Assembly (NCBI GenBank): GCA_039654915.1
Contig: CM077599.1
Coordinates: 26,411,501 to 26,475,500 of the forward strand
Source of the DNA: Aquilaria yunnanensis
Lineage: Eukaryota; Streptophyta; Magnoliopsida; Malvales; Thymelaeaceae
Reading direction: 5' to 3'
DNA: 64,000 bases
Positions 21,735 through 32,527 of the stretch are shown here, piece by piece (within the stretch, counting starts at the first letter, position 1; every line of letters starts with the position of its first letter). The notes below the pieces were generated by a model. The model was not told where the DNA came from and did not search any database. It saw only the letters and a list, made by a program, of their open reading frames with translations. Made by a program: the position numbers and the translations under genes.

Positions 21735-23964
21735 AGTTAAAGTAGAGGACAAAAACACAAAGGACTTTCTCCTTGGTAGGATTAACATAGTTCCATCTCA
21801 TTTTAAAAAAAAAAATTTCTCCAATTATTTAATTTATAATCAATATTATTCAAAAGCTAATATTCTATTAATAACCACTTAAATCATATTTTATTTTAAA
21901 ATGTAATTACTCCATCCGTCCAAAGTTCGTTAAAGCATTTGAATTTGACGCAAACTAAGATTTGATAATTCTTTTCTTTTCAATTTTACTCACATGAAAA
22001 TGCCAATGACTAAACAATTTTCAAAGTTTTAGTGTTAATTTGAAAATTTTTTAAAAATTTTCAAATTAACACTAAAAATATGAGGACTAAATAAAACCAT
22101 TTAAAGAATAATAGAAACCAAGTTACAATTTTTTTTTAAAAAAAGTATGGACTTGATATGAGAAGGGAAGTGAAAATAATATAATTGACTATAAATTTTT
22201 TTACCAAATATACAAATGATACAAAGAATTTAAGATGACCTAAATTAATAAATAATACAAAGAACTTAAGATGAGTTAAGTGGTTTTTCTGAAGCCTAAA
22301 AAGGTAAAAAGTAATATGCATATTTGCTTTTCATAAAAAATATTTCAATAAAGTGATTTTTGAGCTTCTTTAGTATAGAACGAGGCCGATGGTCAGGTTA
22401 GCTTATGTAAACATTCTTCTACTTTTAGCTTTTAGTTTTGTCTAGGTAAGCATTCTTCTACTTTCAGCTTTTAGTTTTATCCTAACTCATAGGTATTAAA
22501 GTTGTCAGTGCATAATGCATGCTACCAAATAAAAAAATTGTGATAAAATAATAAAAACTATGAATTTTTTCAATTTCAAAGAATTCATAATATTAATGCA
22601 TAGAATGTACGAGTTTTATGATGCTCACACGTTGCGACAGTTCAATCCGTATTAATATTAAATATAAATAGTAATAGTAATAATCATTGACAAAGGAAAA
22701 AAGTTTCATAAAAATAAGAAAAAAATGTAAGAATCGAGAATAAAAAAAGTCAATGTAAAGTTTTGGGGCAAAAAGAATTAACAAAAAGATTGTACGTATC
22801 AAGGGATAAATCTCAGTGGTTAAAATTTTCTTTTAAATGAGAGAAATAATATGAAAAAATTGACAAAATAAAACAAAGAGTGAGATTTCAGTAACAAAAA
22901 ATGAGGTTTAATAATTGATATAAAAAAAAATGGAAAAAAAATTATCTTCAGATCAAGAGAACAAATATAAAGATTTTAGGAATTAAAGACTTAATCATCA
23001 ACTTAATAAAGAAAAAAATAAATAAAAAAATTAGCTCAAACCATATAAAAAAATAGACAACTATTATATAGTGATTAAAGTTTGTTTTAAAAAATAATAA
23101 TAAAAAAAGCAACAAAAAAGGTTGAATGAAGTTAATATGGTTGATTAGAAAAAGAAAATAAACAGAAAAGGGTTTCCAAGGTTTTGCTTTAGCAGAAAAT
23201 AAATAAAAAAGAACAGAAAAATTAGTGGCCAAAAGAACAAATGGAAAAACCCTAGTTATTAAGTTTTGGGGTTTAAATGACCAACGAACAAAAATCAAGG
23301 ACTACAATGGGAAAATGTATAAATTCATGTATTAAAAATGCTTTTGATAAAAAAGAAATGTGAAACAGACTGAAATTGTTAAAAATGACATCATAGGCCC
23401 TCGAGAAAGTAATTTCTATGTGAAAAAAGGATCAAGGTTTAAAAAAAATCAATCATATAAAAAAACAATAAAGCACAAAAGCAAAAAAAGAACATAATGT
23501 TCATACACAGTGATTTTTATTGTAGATAAACAGTAAAAAACACATCCTATTTTATAATATAATGAAGTTCTGATGACCACACTTTGTAGTTGGTATTTTT
23601 TTTCAATAAATTTAGCATGAAAATGATTTTTAATAATAAGAAATTAAAAAATTCTCACCAATAGATTCATATTACTCAATTGAATTTTTTTTCTTTCAAT
23701 TTTTGACTTTGGCTCTATTTATATTATATTCTTATCATCAAAATGATTAGTTAGGATTGAATATAATACTGTGAAACAAAAGATTGTATGTGTTTTGAAA
23801 CGGTACATATTTCTTATGTTATAAAAAATAATTTACTAAAATTTTTCATGCCTTATTAACTCAAAATCCACTTTTCAATATCAATGAAAAAATTATCTAG
23901 AAAAATTTACTTTTAATTTCAACAATAATGAACTAAATTATTTTAGTAAACCATAGAGCTTAAA
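21735..23964. other. AT-rich intergenic DNA with small duplications
   Basis: A half MITE with a ccatccgtcc-type end starts near 21910. A perfect hairpin is listed separately. A 40-bp tandem duplication (gcattcttctacttt(t/c)agcttttagtttt) lies at 22405-22482. From 22850 to 23560 the sequence is A-rich and shares stretches (aaacagtaaaa...cctattt, cttaataaag) with 25830-26900, suggesting an old repeat family on both sides of CACTA C. The Phe/Leu-rich frames on the minus strand are artefacts of A-runs. Confidence 0.45.
22027..22077. repeat. perfect 25-bp inverted repeat with 1-nt spacer
   Basis: The arms are 22027-22051 and 22053-22077, separated by a single t. Both arms are perfectly complementary (ttttagtgttaatttg at the left, caaattaacactaaaa at the right). 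This is the core of a foldback structure, possibly a MITE centre. Confidence 0.9.
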
Positions 23965-25556
23965 CACTACTAAAAAAACCATTTTTTCCAACTGCCTTTT
24001 TTTTCCAACGGCAAATTTTCAACTGCCAAAACCGTTGAAGACAAGACAAAAACTTTTCCAACGGCTTAGCCGTTGGAACAATTACGACATTAAATTACGG
24101 GGTATGTATATAATATAAGGTTTAAATGACAAATAAAAGTAAATTTGCCGTTGAAATTAGTTTTAAGGAATTTAAGGTGTTTTAGTATTTCCAACGGCTA
24201 AAGCCGTTGGAAAATATATGTTTTTATGGCAAATTAATGTAAATTTTTCCAACGGCTTGAGCCGTTGGAATTAGTTTTAAGGAATTTAAGGTGTTTTAGT
24301 ATTTCCAACGGCTTTAGCCATTGGAAAATATATGTTTTTATGGCAAATTAAAGTAAATTTTTCCAATGGCTTGAGCCGTTGGAACTAGTTTTAAGTAATT
24401 TATACTTCTTTTTTATTTCCAACGACTAAATACTTGGATATTAATATTTGCATTTTTTATGGTTTCCAACAGCTAGGCCGTTGGAAAATAATTAAGATAT
24501 TTTCAGCTCACCAACGGCTTTGATCGTTGGAATGTCATTTTTCTAAACGCACCATTTTGAAATTTTTTTTCAACGGCCAAGGCCGTTGGAAAATAGCAAT
24601 TTAAATCCCCCCAGCCCAAATCGTCTTTTTCGTCATGCTAGAGTCCAAAATCATCTCTGTCTTCTCTCTTCACGTCCCTTCGTCACACGCACACACTTCA
24701 CGTTCCTATCGTCTCCCAGGGCATATTCAACTTCCTCAAGATCATTTGTAGGTGGATCTAGTTTCATTGTTGTAGATCTGTAGGCTAGTTTTTTTTTTTT
24801 TTTTGTTTTAGTTTCATTTTTTTTTGGATTTTCATGCTTTGATGTTTAATATTGATAATGGGTTGAAGATTTTGCTTGTTGTGGCAGATTGCAAGCCATT
24901 CCCACGCATTTGAAGGAAGTAAAATTTCGGATTTGAGGTAAGTTGGTTTAATACATATTTTTTAAGTTTTTTAATTTTTTTTCCCAAAAAATACTTAAAA
25001 TCCGGATTATGTAATGTTAATTTGGTTTGAAATATGTGAAATGTATGTGATTTGTAGTTGTTGATGGTTGGATGTGAAGTATTGAGGTTACCCATTACAA
25101 TTTCGAATTTATGTCCATTTTCTTACTTTTTTTCTTATTTTCGGGATTAATTTAAAAATAGGAAATTATTAGTTTTAAGTAAATTTTTTAGGTAGTATAT
25201 TTATGTGTGAAATTAGTTAGTATATTTAAAAATAGGAAATATTTAGTTTTAAGTAAATTGTGTAGGTAGTATATTTATGTGTGAAATTAGTTAGTATATT
25301 TAAAAATAGGAAATATTTAGTTTTAAGTCAATTGTGTAGGTAGTATATTTATGTGTGAAATTAGTTAGTATATTTAAAAATAGGAAATATTTAGTTTTAA
25401 GTCAATTGTTTAGGTAATATATTTTGTTTAACTAACAATGTTTAATTGGATTTATTGTTACAATGTTTTAAGATTTGGAATTAATATAAAGGTACAAAAT
25501 ATTTATATTTAAATAAGGTTGTTTGATTAAGTTTGACCTTGAATATAATATATGTC

Positions 25557-25590
<34 letters not shown>

Positions 25591-25829
25591 GTAATAATAT
25601 ATAATAATTGAAATAATAATTATTATACTAAGAGTAGTACTAAAGTAATAGTAATAATAATAATAATACTAATAATACTAAAGTTGGAAGCCGTTGGAAC
25701 ACCAAAAAAATAAAATTATAATTACAGCCGTTGGAAATTTCCAACTACTTATTTTCCAACGGCAACCTAAAATTTCCAACTGCCGGCTGTTGGAAATGGC
25801 AGTTGGAAAAAGACAATTTTTTAGTAATG
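23965..25829. mobile_element. non-autonomous CACTA element C, 1.9 kb, complete
   Basis: The left terminus cactactaaaaaaac (23965) and the right terminus on the minus strand cattactaaaaaattg (from 25829) form the TIR. The target duplication aaa flanks both ends (23962-23964, 25830-25832). Both subterminal regions (23990-24600 and 25685-25815) are dense in ttccaacggc / gccgttggaa words, often as palindromes such as ccaacggct...agccgttgg. The interior has a 74-bp tandem repeat and (aat)n. No transposase ORF is present; its family differs from the 1-8477 element and element B. Confidence 0.88.
25151..25440. repeat. 74-bp tandem repeat, about 4 copies, inside CACTA C
   Basis: The unit start ggaaat(a/t)(t)tta(g)ttttaagt occurs at 25161, 25235, 25309 and 25383, exactly 74 bp apart. 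Each copy continues with taggtagtatatttatgtg and ttagttagtatattt. The copies differ at only a few bases, so the expansion is recent. Confidence 0.9.
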
Positions 25830-27097
25830 AAAGTATATCATTGGTGCTACAAAACTTAATCATCAATAATAAAAAAAATGACCGAAACATGAATGTATTT
25901 AATTTATGTCAATCAATTAATGGTTTAACTATTAACTTAATAAAGATAAAAATAAAAAAAATTGACTAAAGTCAAATAAACCTTAACCATTGTCAAAAGT
26001 TGGTAAACTATAATGATCAAGGTTTCATTTCAAAAAACAATAAAAAAGGAAGATAACAAAAAAAAAGTTTAGATCAAGCCAAAATATAGAAAACTTTAGG
26101 TAATAAGGGTTTAATAATTTTCTTAATAAATTTAAAAAATGATTCTGGCATTAATAATATAGGATAATATTGTACAATAGACATGCAATAAGTTTTTCTG
26201 AAATTTTACATATTAATGAATCAGTGGTAAAATGGAACATTTTAAGAAACAACTTACATATAATACAAATTGTGCACTATTTTAACTAATCAAAACTTAG
26301 AATCAAACTCATGTAAAGTGTCTGTACATTATATAAATTGTTCATATGTTTCAATTCATTAAAACTTTGAATTAACCTATCTAACTAAACCTTTGAATAA
26401 AATCACATAAAAGAAAAAGCTTTTAGTATTTAATATGGTTAATGAAAACATGTCTCTCATTTTTATTTAAGAATCTATCATTTTAAATTCAAACAAACCA
26501 TATTTCATTTTTCTCTAAAAGTTTCCAACAGATTAAAAAAGTTGGAGACTATTACTGCAGAATTGTTATATTAAGGACCAAAAGGGGGATTTGGCCATTC
26601 AACTTCAGGGGCGGTTGCAAAAAATTGGAAAACTATAATCCCAGTACCTATATTGTTGGTCCTGGAAAGTATTGGTCTCCAGGTATTATTATCTAACGAT
26701 GTTACCACTATAAAAAAAACAGTCTTCATCCTATCTCGCAACAAATGGTGAAAGTTGGGGATCATTCTGGCAGACTTGAAATACTTAAGGACTAAATAGA
26801 GGTTTTATCATAAAATAGGGAAAAGCAAAAAAAAAACAAAAAAGGCAGAGAAATGGGTACTGTTGATAAACAGTAAAACCCTTTTCCTATTTAGAATATA
26901 GTATAGTTTCACTTAGCATATACTTTGACCAAAATAATCACTAATAACTTATTTTAAAAATCTCCACCAAACTGATAATGGTTTTAGGATAATAGTTAAC
27001 AACTTACTTCGTGAACCAATTAAATTATGACATGCATCATTTGTGGATAGTGTATATGAGGCGCAGTTGGGTGGAATTGTTTCATAATCCAAGTTTA
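25830..27097. other. AT-rich repeat-like intergenic DNA
   Basis: No gene is seen. The stretch is A-rich and shares words with 22850-23560 (see that entry). An (aataat)n microsatellite just upstream (25557-25675) belongs to element C. Confidence 0.4.
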
Positions 27098-27563
27098 GAG
27101 CATTTCCAACAGTTTTCTTATAATTTCTACAAAATAGAGAATTAAAAATTAAAATCTTTATAATTTTTCTGTTTCAACTCCAACAGCTTTCCTATTTAAT
27201 TTGTAAAATTTTTCATTTATTATATAACAATTAAATATTATACATTTAAAGAAAATTTAAATTAATAGCTATAGTTTAGTTATTAAAATAATTCAATATT
27301 CTATATTTAAAATAATAATATTAATGAAAAGTGAGCAAAGTAAAAAAGTGGATGAGAAAAAGAGCTGAAATTAAAGTAAATTAAGAGAAGATGAGAAAGA
27401 ACAATAAATTTTAGAGTTTCTGAAAATATAGAGAATTAACTTTTCTCTTTCATCTCATTTCTATTTTAGAGAATAAAATGGAGAAGCTATTGAAGTAAAA
27501 AAGTGTTTAATATTTCCCAAAATAGAAAAAATTTACAAAATGGGAAAACTGTTGAAGATGCTC
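27098..27563. mobile_element. MITE with gagcatcttcaacagtttt-type TIRs
   Basis: The left end gagcatttccaacagttttc (27098) and the right end on the minus strand gagcatcttcaacagttttcc (from 27563) form a TIR of about 25 bp or more. A second layer (tcccatttt, aaaatagagaat) continues inward. This gagcat(c/t)tccaac type is common among plant PIF/Harbinger-like or hAT-like MITEs. No clean duplication was identified, so the superfamily is left open. The 466-bp interior is non-coding. Confidence 0.65.
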
Positions 27564-30280
27564 AACAATTAGAATTGCTTAATCGAGTTATGTAATTACT
27601 AGGGAACGGGTAACTTCAGTTTTCTTGCTAGAGTTGTATACGTACAAAACAGAAGATTTATTATAATACAATTTTGCCTTGTTGTTAAAAAAACTTATAA
27701 AAGTAAATACATTTCGATCCTTTCTCATAAAATCCGCATAAGGATTAGAGAATAAGAAAACATCCATCTTCACCTATGCTTTATAAAAATGTTGAATCTG
27801 CCACTCATGTATTATTAGTATATAGTTTTTACACACGTACGTTGAGCATTACACTACCTTGTCCCCACTCTGAAATTACTCTCTGAACCCACAAATGAAA
27901 AATTAGAACATGATATAAGCTCAGATAGAAATAATTTTTTTTCCGGAAAATACGGATAGAATTAGCTCTCGGAATGAAAAATGTTTTCAGAGCAAACATC
28001 AATAAAATACAAATTTACTATTGGCGTATTGGTTATGGAGCAATTTTACCATCAAGTTTTTTTTTCATCTCAAATTTGTCATCCAAGTTTTTTGTTGGAG
28101 CAATTTGCCATTATTATTTTACCCATAAAGCAATTTTGCCATAACTTTTTTTTTTTTTGTTGCAAATTTGCTACCAACTTTTTAAAAGATAGTGGTAAAA
28201 AATGCTCCAATAAAAAAGATAGATGGTAAATTTAAAATAAAAAAAATTTAATGGTAAAATCACTATATGGCTAATACATCAGTGATAAATTTGTACATTT
28301 TACGAAATATAAAAATCAGAGAGCCTTTGTGGGGTTTTAAAGCCTCAAATAAATTGTATTGAAAGAAATACATGATTCAGCTCAGTTTCGTTAGTAAAAA
28401 GATATGACTCGAAATTTGAATTTGAGTTTCTGCTCTCTTTCTATAAAACTCCTTATTATAAGTAGAAAATTCTGAGTACCAAAAAAAAAAAAGAAAGAGG
28501 AGACACACGAAAAACTTTCGTCCTCCTTGCTCTTGTCAACACGATACAATTGACTCTCCAGAGTTTAGAGCATCAAAAATTCTTTTTTGTCAACTTGGCC
28601 GCCTCACTCCACAAACTTGCTAGCCATTATAACCTTTCAGGCCACCACTATTATATATCTCCTGAAATAATTAAAACATATGATTTTCTCTTTTCCGTTC
28701 TCCAATACACCAACACTCCACTAACATAGACGGCTAATCTTGTTATAACCATTAATTACTTAGACGACCACAGAGTGGGATTATTAGGGTCAACAATTAG
28801 GTATTGTACGGAATATTTCTTCATCCTAGTCAGCCATCACTTGAATAAGCGATTGACGTCACCCCATGAAGGAGAAGATCAAGGAAATTTCCAATAAGAA
28901 ACAGCCAAGAGTGCTAAAGTTGGCCTTGAAAACTTAAAGGCTCTTCAGGCTGCAAAATGTTGATATACCATAAGCTGTTTCTTGAATTGACAAAAGGATA
29001 TATATAAAAGTTAAGTAGATCTAACTTATTCAATTGTGACTATATCCACTATTCTGATAATAAAAATTTTATTTTGATAGAGATGAAATTGGGACATGAC
29101 ATATATTTTTTTTACTTTTCATATTTATTTGGACCCACAAGCAAATATGCTAATATTTCCAATTAATCCTCATCTTTGTACATCTTTTAAAAAAATTGAA
29201 ATCAAATCATGTCTTTGTGTATCAAATATTTCCATATCAATACATATGATAGTCCACTCTAATTTAAAAGAAAGTTATAATTTTATGATTCCTCAAGCTT
29301 TTTCATGTACTTTGTAGTTCAAAGCTCATGAACAAAACACATGCACCCACTTTACTATAAATTATCCTTTATGAAAAGGATAAGTGTGTAAATGGTAATT
29401 GCTTATGTTTTCCAACTTGAGTCAATATATAAATATAAGCCCCCTCTTGTGCCCAACATCTCTGTTTAGTTTAGCGAAGCAATGACAACCTTTCATATCC
29501 ACTTGTGCGCCTTTAAAAGAGCCCTTTCCCTTATGCGTCTAACATCTTTGTTGAGTTTGGTTGCAAACCAACAAGAACCTTTCAAGTTCACTTGTCCAAA
29601 AGTGGCCTCTCCATATCTAGGATCAAGCCCAATAGATGATGTATGTGCACAATTCCCTATTGTGCCAAATACTTGTAGTGCTAGGACAACTCTAATACAA
29701 GTTGTAACAGCCTAAGTCCATGGGTAGTTAACAAAACACTTGGCTGCATCACATGGATTATCTTTTATGAAAAGGATAATCAATATGTGCTTATATTCTA
29801 GAAATTGAGTCTATGCATACATATGTACGTAGGCTTCATACATTTCTTCCGAATGAGATATATGTATGGTCTTTGATTTTGTGAAATTTTGCGGTATTTC
29901 GTGTAAAATTTCATTTTTTATGGATATGTGTTACGCAATATAAAAATTTTCACAAATTGTCATTTTCTCGTGTGAAATACTATTGTATTTTGTATACCAT
30001 TGAGCCTTTCTATATGTATATTTTATTAGTTTAACATGCTATTTAGTGACATTTTGCATGGTACGGACTACAGTGTATAGTTTATCACAGTGATTGTTAT
30101 AAGGTATTCTTTTAATTATTTTACATCAAAATATCATATATAAATATATAAAATAATAAAATATAATTAATACACATATTTTAAATAAATATTAATTTTA
30201 GTTTTTATTTATAGATAAAATTTAATTGGTAAATGATGCTAGCATAATTTAATTATTGTATTTTTTTTTTCTTAGTTTCA
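27564..30280. other. intergenic, AT-rich
   Basis: A likely MITE lies at about 28010-28300: its outer arms attggcgtattgg...gattttaccatcaa and ggtaaaatcactatatggctaat are inversely repeated. Two related direct copies of attatc(c/t)tttatgaaaaggataa lie at 29358 and 29758, the first upstream of a TATA-like tatataaata (29426-29435) and a 77-codon frame listed separately. Nothing else is recognised. Confidence 0.45.
29482..29715 (+). CDS. small ORF of unknown function (77 aa) behind a TATA-like box
   Basis: ATG 29482 opens 77 codons ending TAA 29713-29715. TATATAAATA at 29426-29435 lies about 47 bp before the ATG, a normal core-promoter distance. The product has no membrane segment and no recognisable domain; it contains a KFTCPK segment and three Cys in its C-terminal half. 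Codon use does not clearly separate it from chance. It may be a non-coding transcript or nothing. Confidence 0.15.
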   Translation: MTTFHIHLCAFKRALSLMRLTSLLSLVANQQEPFKFTCPKVASPYLGSSPIDDVCAQFPIVPNTCSARTTLIQVVTA

Positions 30281-30339
30281 TCATGGGTTAACAAGTTAAG
30301 ACAGAAATATCATACTTTAAGGCTCAAAAAACTCAATGT

Positions 30340-30470
30340 GGCATTAAGTAATGGTTTTTTTTTCTTTTTGGTATTTTTATTCAGCTGGAACAAGTGGTTG
30401 CCGTTAAAAGTAAACTTGTTTGCATGGAAACCAAAATTTAACCTTGCGAAACAGGGTAGCCAAGACAGCC
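30340..30470 (+). pseudogene. LINE fragment (zf-RVT start)
   Basis: In one frame the translation reads WNKWLPLKVNLFAWKPKFNL, matching the W-x-x-x-xP-K-V-x-x-F-x-W start of the plant LINE zf-RVT domain. The match ends within about 30 codons, so this is a short decayed fragment. Confidence 0.5.
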
Positions 30471-30797
30471 TATGCACGACTGTTCAGGTACTTTCGCATG
30501 CTTGGATTTCAGGGAGAGTGGAATAGAATGAACTAGATTTTTCTGTTATGAATGGTGCTCCAATCCTATTTTAGCTGTTTTGAGTTGGGGCTAATAAAAT
30601 CTTTAGTACTAAAAAATTCTAGTTTCTATATATATATGAACACGGAACCTAGCTATAGCGACATTAACTTAATACCTTGTATATATATATGCGGTGTTAC
30701 ATATTCTCTTTAATTGTCCAATTTGGCCTTCTAAACAGTAGTTGTGTCTCATCCAATGACAGTTATAACTACATTGTGCTAACTCTTGCGTGGCAAT

Positions 30798-32225
30798 CAG
30801 GGGCGTAGCCAGGATTATAGAGTAGGAGGGGCGAGGGGGCTGGCCCAGTGGCCTGCAGCTGGCGGTTGCCGATCGCGTTCGAGACTTCACTTCGCACGTC
30901 GGAGCCTTCCTTCACTTACTGGAATCGGAATGGAAAATCAGGTCAGCTTCAGTGGCGAAGAGCGAAGACGCGGAGGGGCAGGGGGGCTAGCCTGCAGCTG
31001 GAGGTTGCCGAGTGAATCCCGTGCGCGTCGCACGACGGAGTCTTCTACCTGACTGCCTCGCAAATCGCAAATCGCAAATCACAAGCGATATTCACAATTC
31101 GCAACAACAGGGGAGCTCTGGACCAAAACTAAAAAGGAAAAGCCAAAATACATCTTCAACCCTCAAACTCGGATGATCAAGACACTTAGCCCCTTGTACT
31201 TCAACTCGGAGCAACTCAGCCCCTAAACTTGGTTAAACCGGTCAATCAACCCCTTTGACCCACACGTGCCGTCACGTGATCGTTGTCTTTAACGCCGTTC
31301 ACCTCATCTGTGTCTCGACATGTTTTCTGCAGAATCCAACTCGTCTTCCTCTGGCGTTGGAACCTGCCATGTGGGAGGATGCGATGAGGCCATGAGAAGG
31401 GTGAAGAACAGCAGACGGCGAAGGGCGAAGGTCGGCAGACGGCAAAGGGCTGTGAAGGATGAAGGATGGCGAAGGGTGAAGGACAAAGGGCGTTCGACGG
31501 CGAGGAACGAAGGACCAAAGGCGGGGAACAGTGAAGGTCGATAGACGGCAGACAGCGAATTGATGGTAGTAGTACTAAGTAAAGTAGAGGAGATTGTGAA
31601 ACACGGTGCCCTTTACCTGGGGATTTATGGGCATAGCATTTAATAAGGATTAGAATAGGGCAGAGAAGTCCCGAGGAAGACAATGGGTGTTTTGTAATGT
31701 TTATAAAATTAGGATAGTTTAGGAAGAAATCAGAAAGTTTGGGAGATGTTATATAATTTTATTTTTGTTGTTATCTGTAGAAAATAAATACAAATTTACT
31801 CCTTGTTGTTTATATTTAGTTATAGTTCTAACCCTAAGGATTTATTCGTGCCACCAAACTTGGGAGGACAAACGTTGTTGTACTTATTGAAATCACGTGA
31901 CCGCACGTGATGGTCAAAGGTTAACCAAGTTTAGGGGCTGAGTTAGCTCAAGTTGAAGTCCAAGGGGCTAAGTGTTCTGGTCATCCGAGTTTGAGGGCTG
32001 AAGATGTATTTTGGCCAAAGATGAACAAAAGAAGCACACCGGATCGTTAAAATCATTTAGAAAAAGATTAAACCATCTAAAAGTCCTCCATTAATTTTAA
32101 AACTTACATATAGGTACCTAACTTTAATTTTCCTACAATTATATCACATACTACCTACTCCATAATTTTTTTTCAAATTCTAGGGGGGCGGCTGCCACCC
32201 CCCGTCCCTTCATAGATACGCCCTG
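30798..32225. mobile_element. hAT-like element with caggggcgtagccag terminus
   Basis: The left end caggggcgtagccaggat (30798) and the right end on the minus strand cagggcgtatctatgaa (from 32225) form an imperfect TIR. The 5-mer gcaat lies directly outside both ends (30793-30797 and 32226-32230). CAGxGGCGxAGCCAG termini are typical of plant hAT-like elements, though their duplication is usually 8 bp. The left internal part (30820-31080) is unusually GC-rich. A second element is nested at 31142-32015. No transposase is visible. Confidence 0.65.
31142..32015. mobile_element. long-TIR (MULE-like) element nested in the hAT-like element
   Basis: gccaaaatacatcttcaa...cctcaaactcggatga (31142 on) and its inverted copy ending at 32015 pair over about 120-140 bp with few mismatches. 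The arms include the phrases cttagccccttg, actcagcccctaaacttgg and cacgtg(c/a)...gtcacgtgat. The interior (31284-31890) has open frames on both strands from purine/pyrimidine-skewed repeats (gaaggatggcgaagg) and no recognisable gene. No clean flanking duplication was found. Confidence 0.7.
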
Positions 32226-32527
32226 GCAATATTACAAAATATCGAGTGTAGTACAAGCATAAATTTGAGACATAAAGTTGGCATAGTTAACACTAATGAA
32301 AAGTATAATTAGCTCTTAAATTTAATTGTCACTACTTATTTAAGATATATAATTAGCCAGAACATATTCATTTGTTTCTTATCACGATGAACTTCATCGC
32401 GAAATTATTTTTACATTGAGGAGTATAACTAATGATTAGCTTCAAGATACCAGAACTTGTTACTAATAATCAAGTTTTGGCTCTCACATTGGCTACTATT
32501 TTTTAGCTTTTACTCTCTTAATTACTT
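32226..32527. other. ALMT downstream region
   Basis: This AT-rich stretch between the hAT-like element and the ALMT stop codon probably holds the 3' UTR of ALMT. No distinct signal was identified. Confidence 0.4.

Noticed and set aside
22136..23298. Minus-strand Phe/Leu/Ile-rich open frames
   Set aside because: They arise from A-rich runs, with low-complexity composition and no domain or splice context.
31246..31683. 145-codon minus-strand frame rich in Pro/Ser/Leu
   Set aside because: It is a product of purine-skewed short repeats inside the nested long-TIR element, and both strands are open there.
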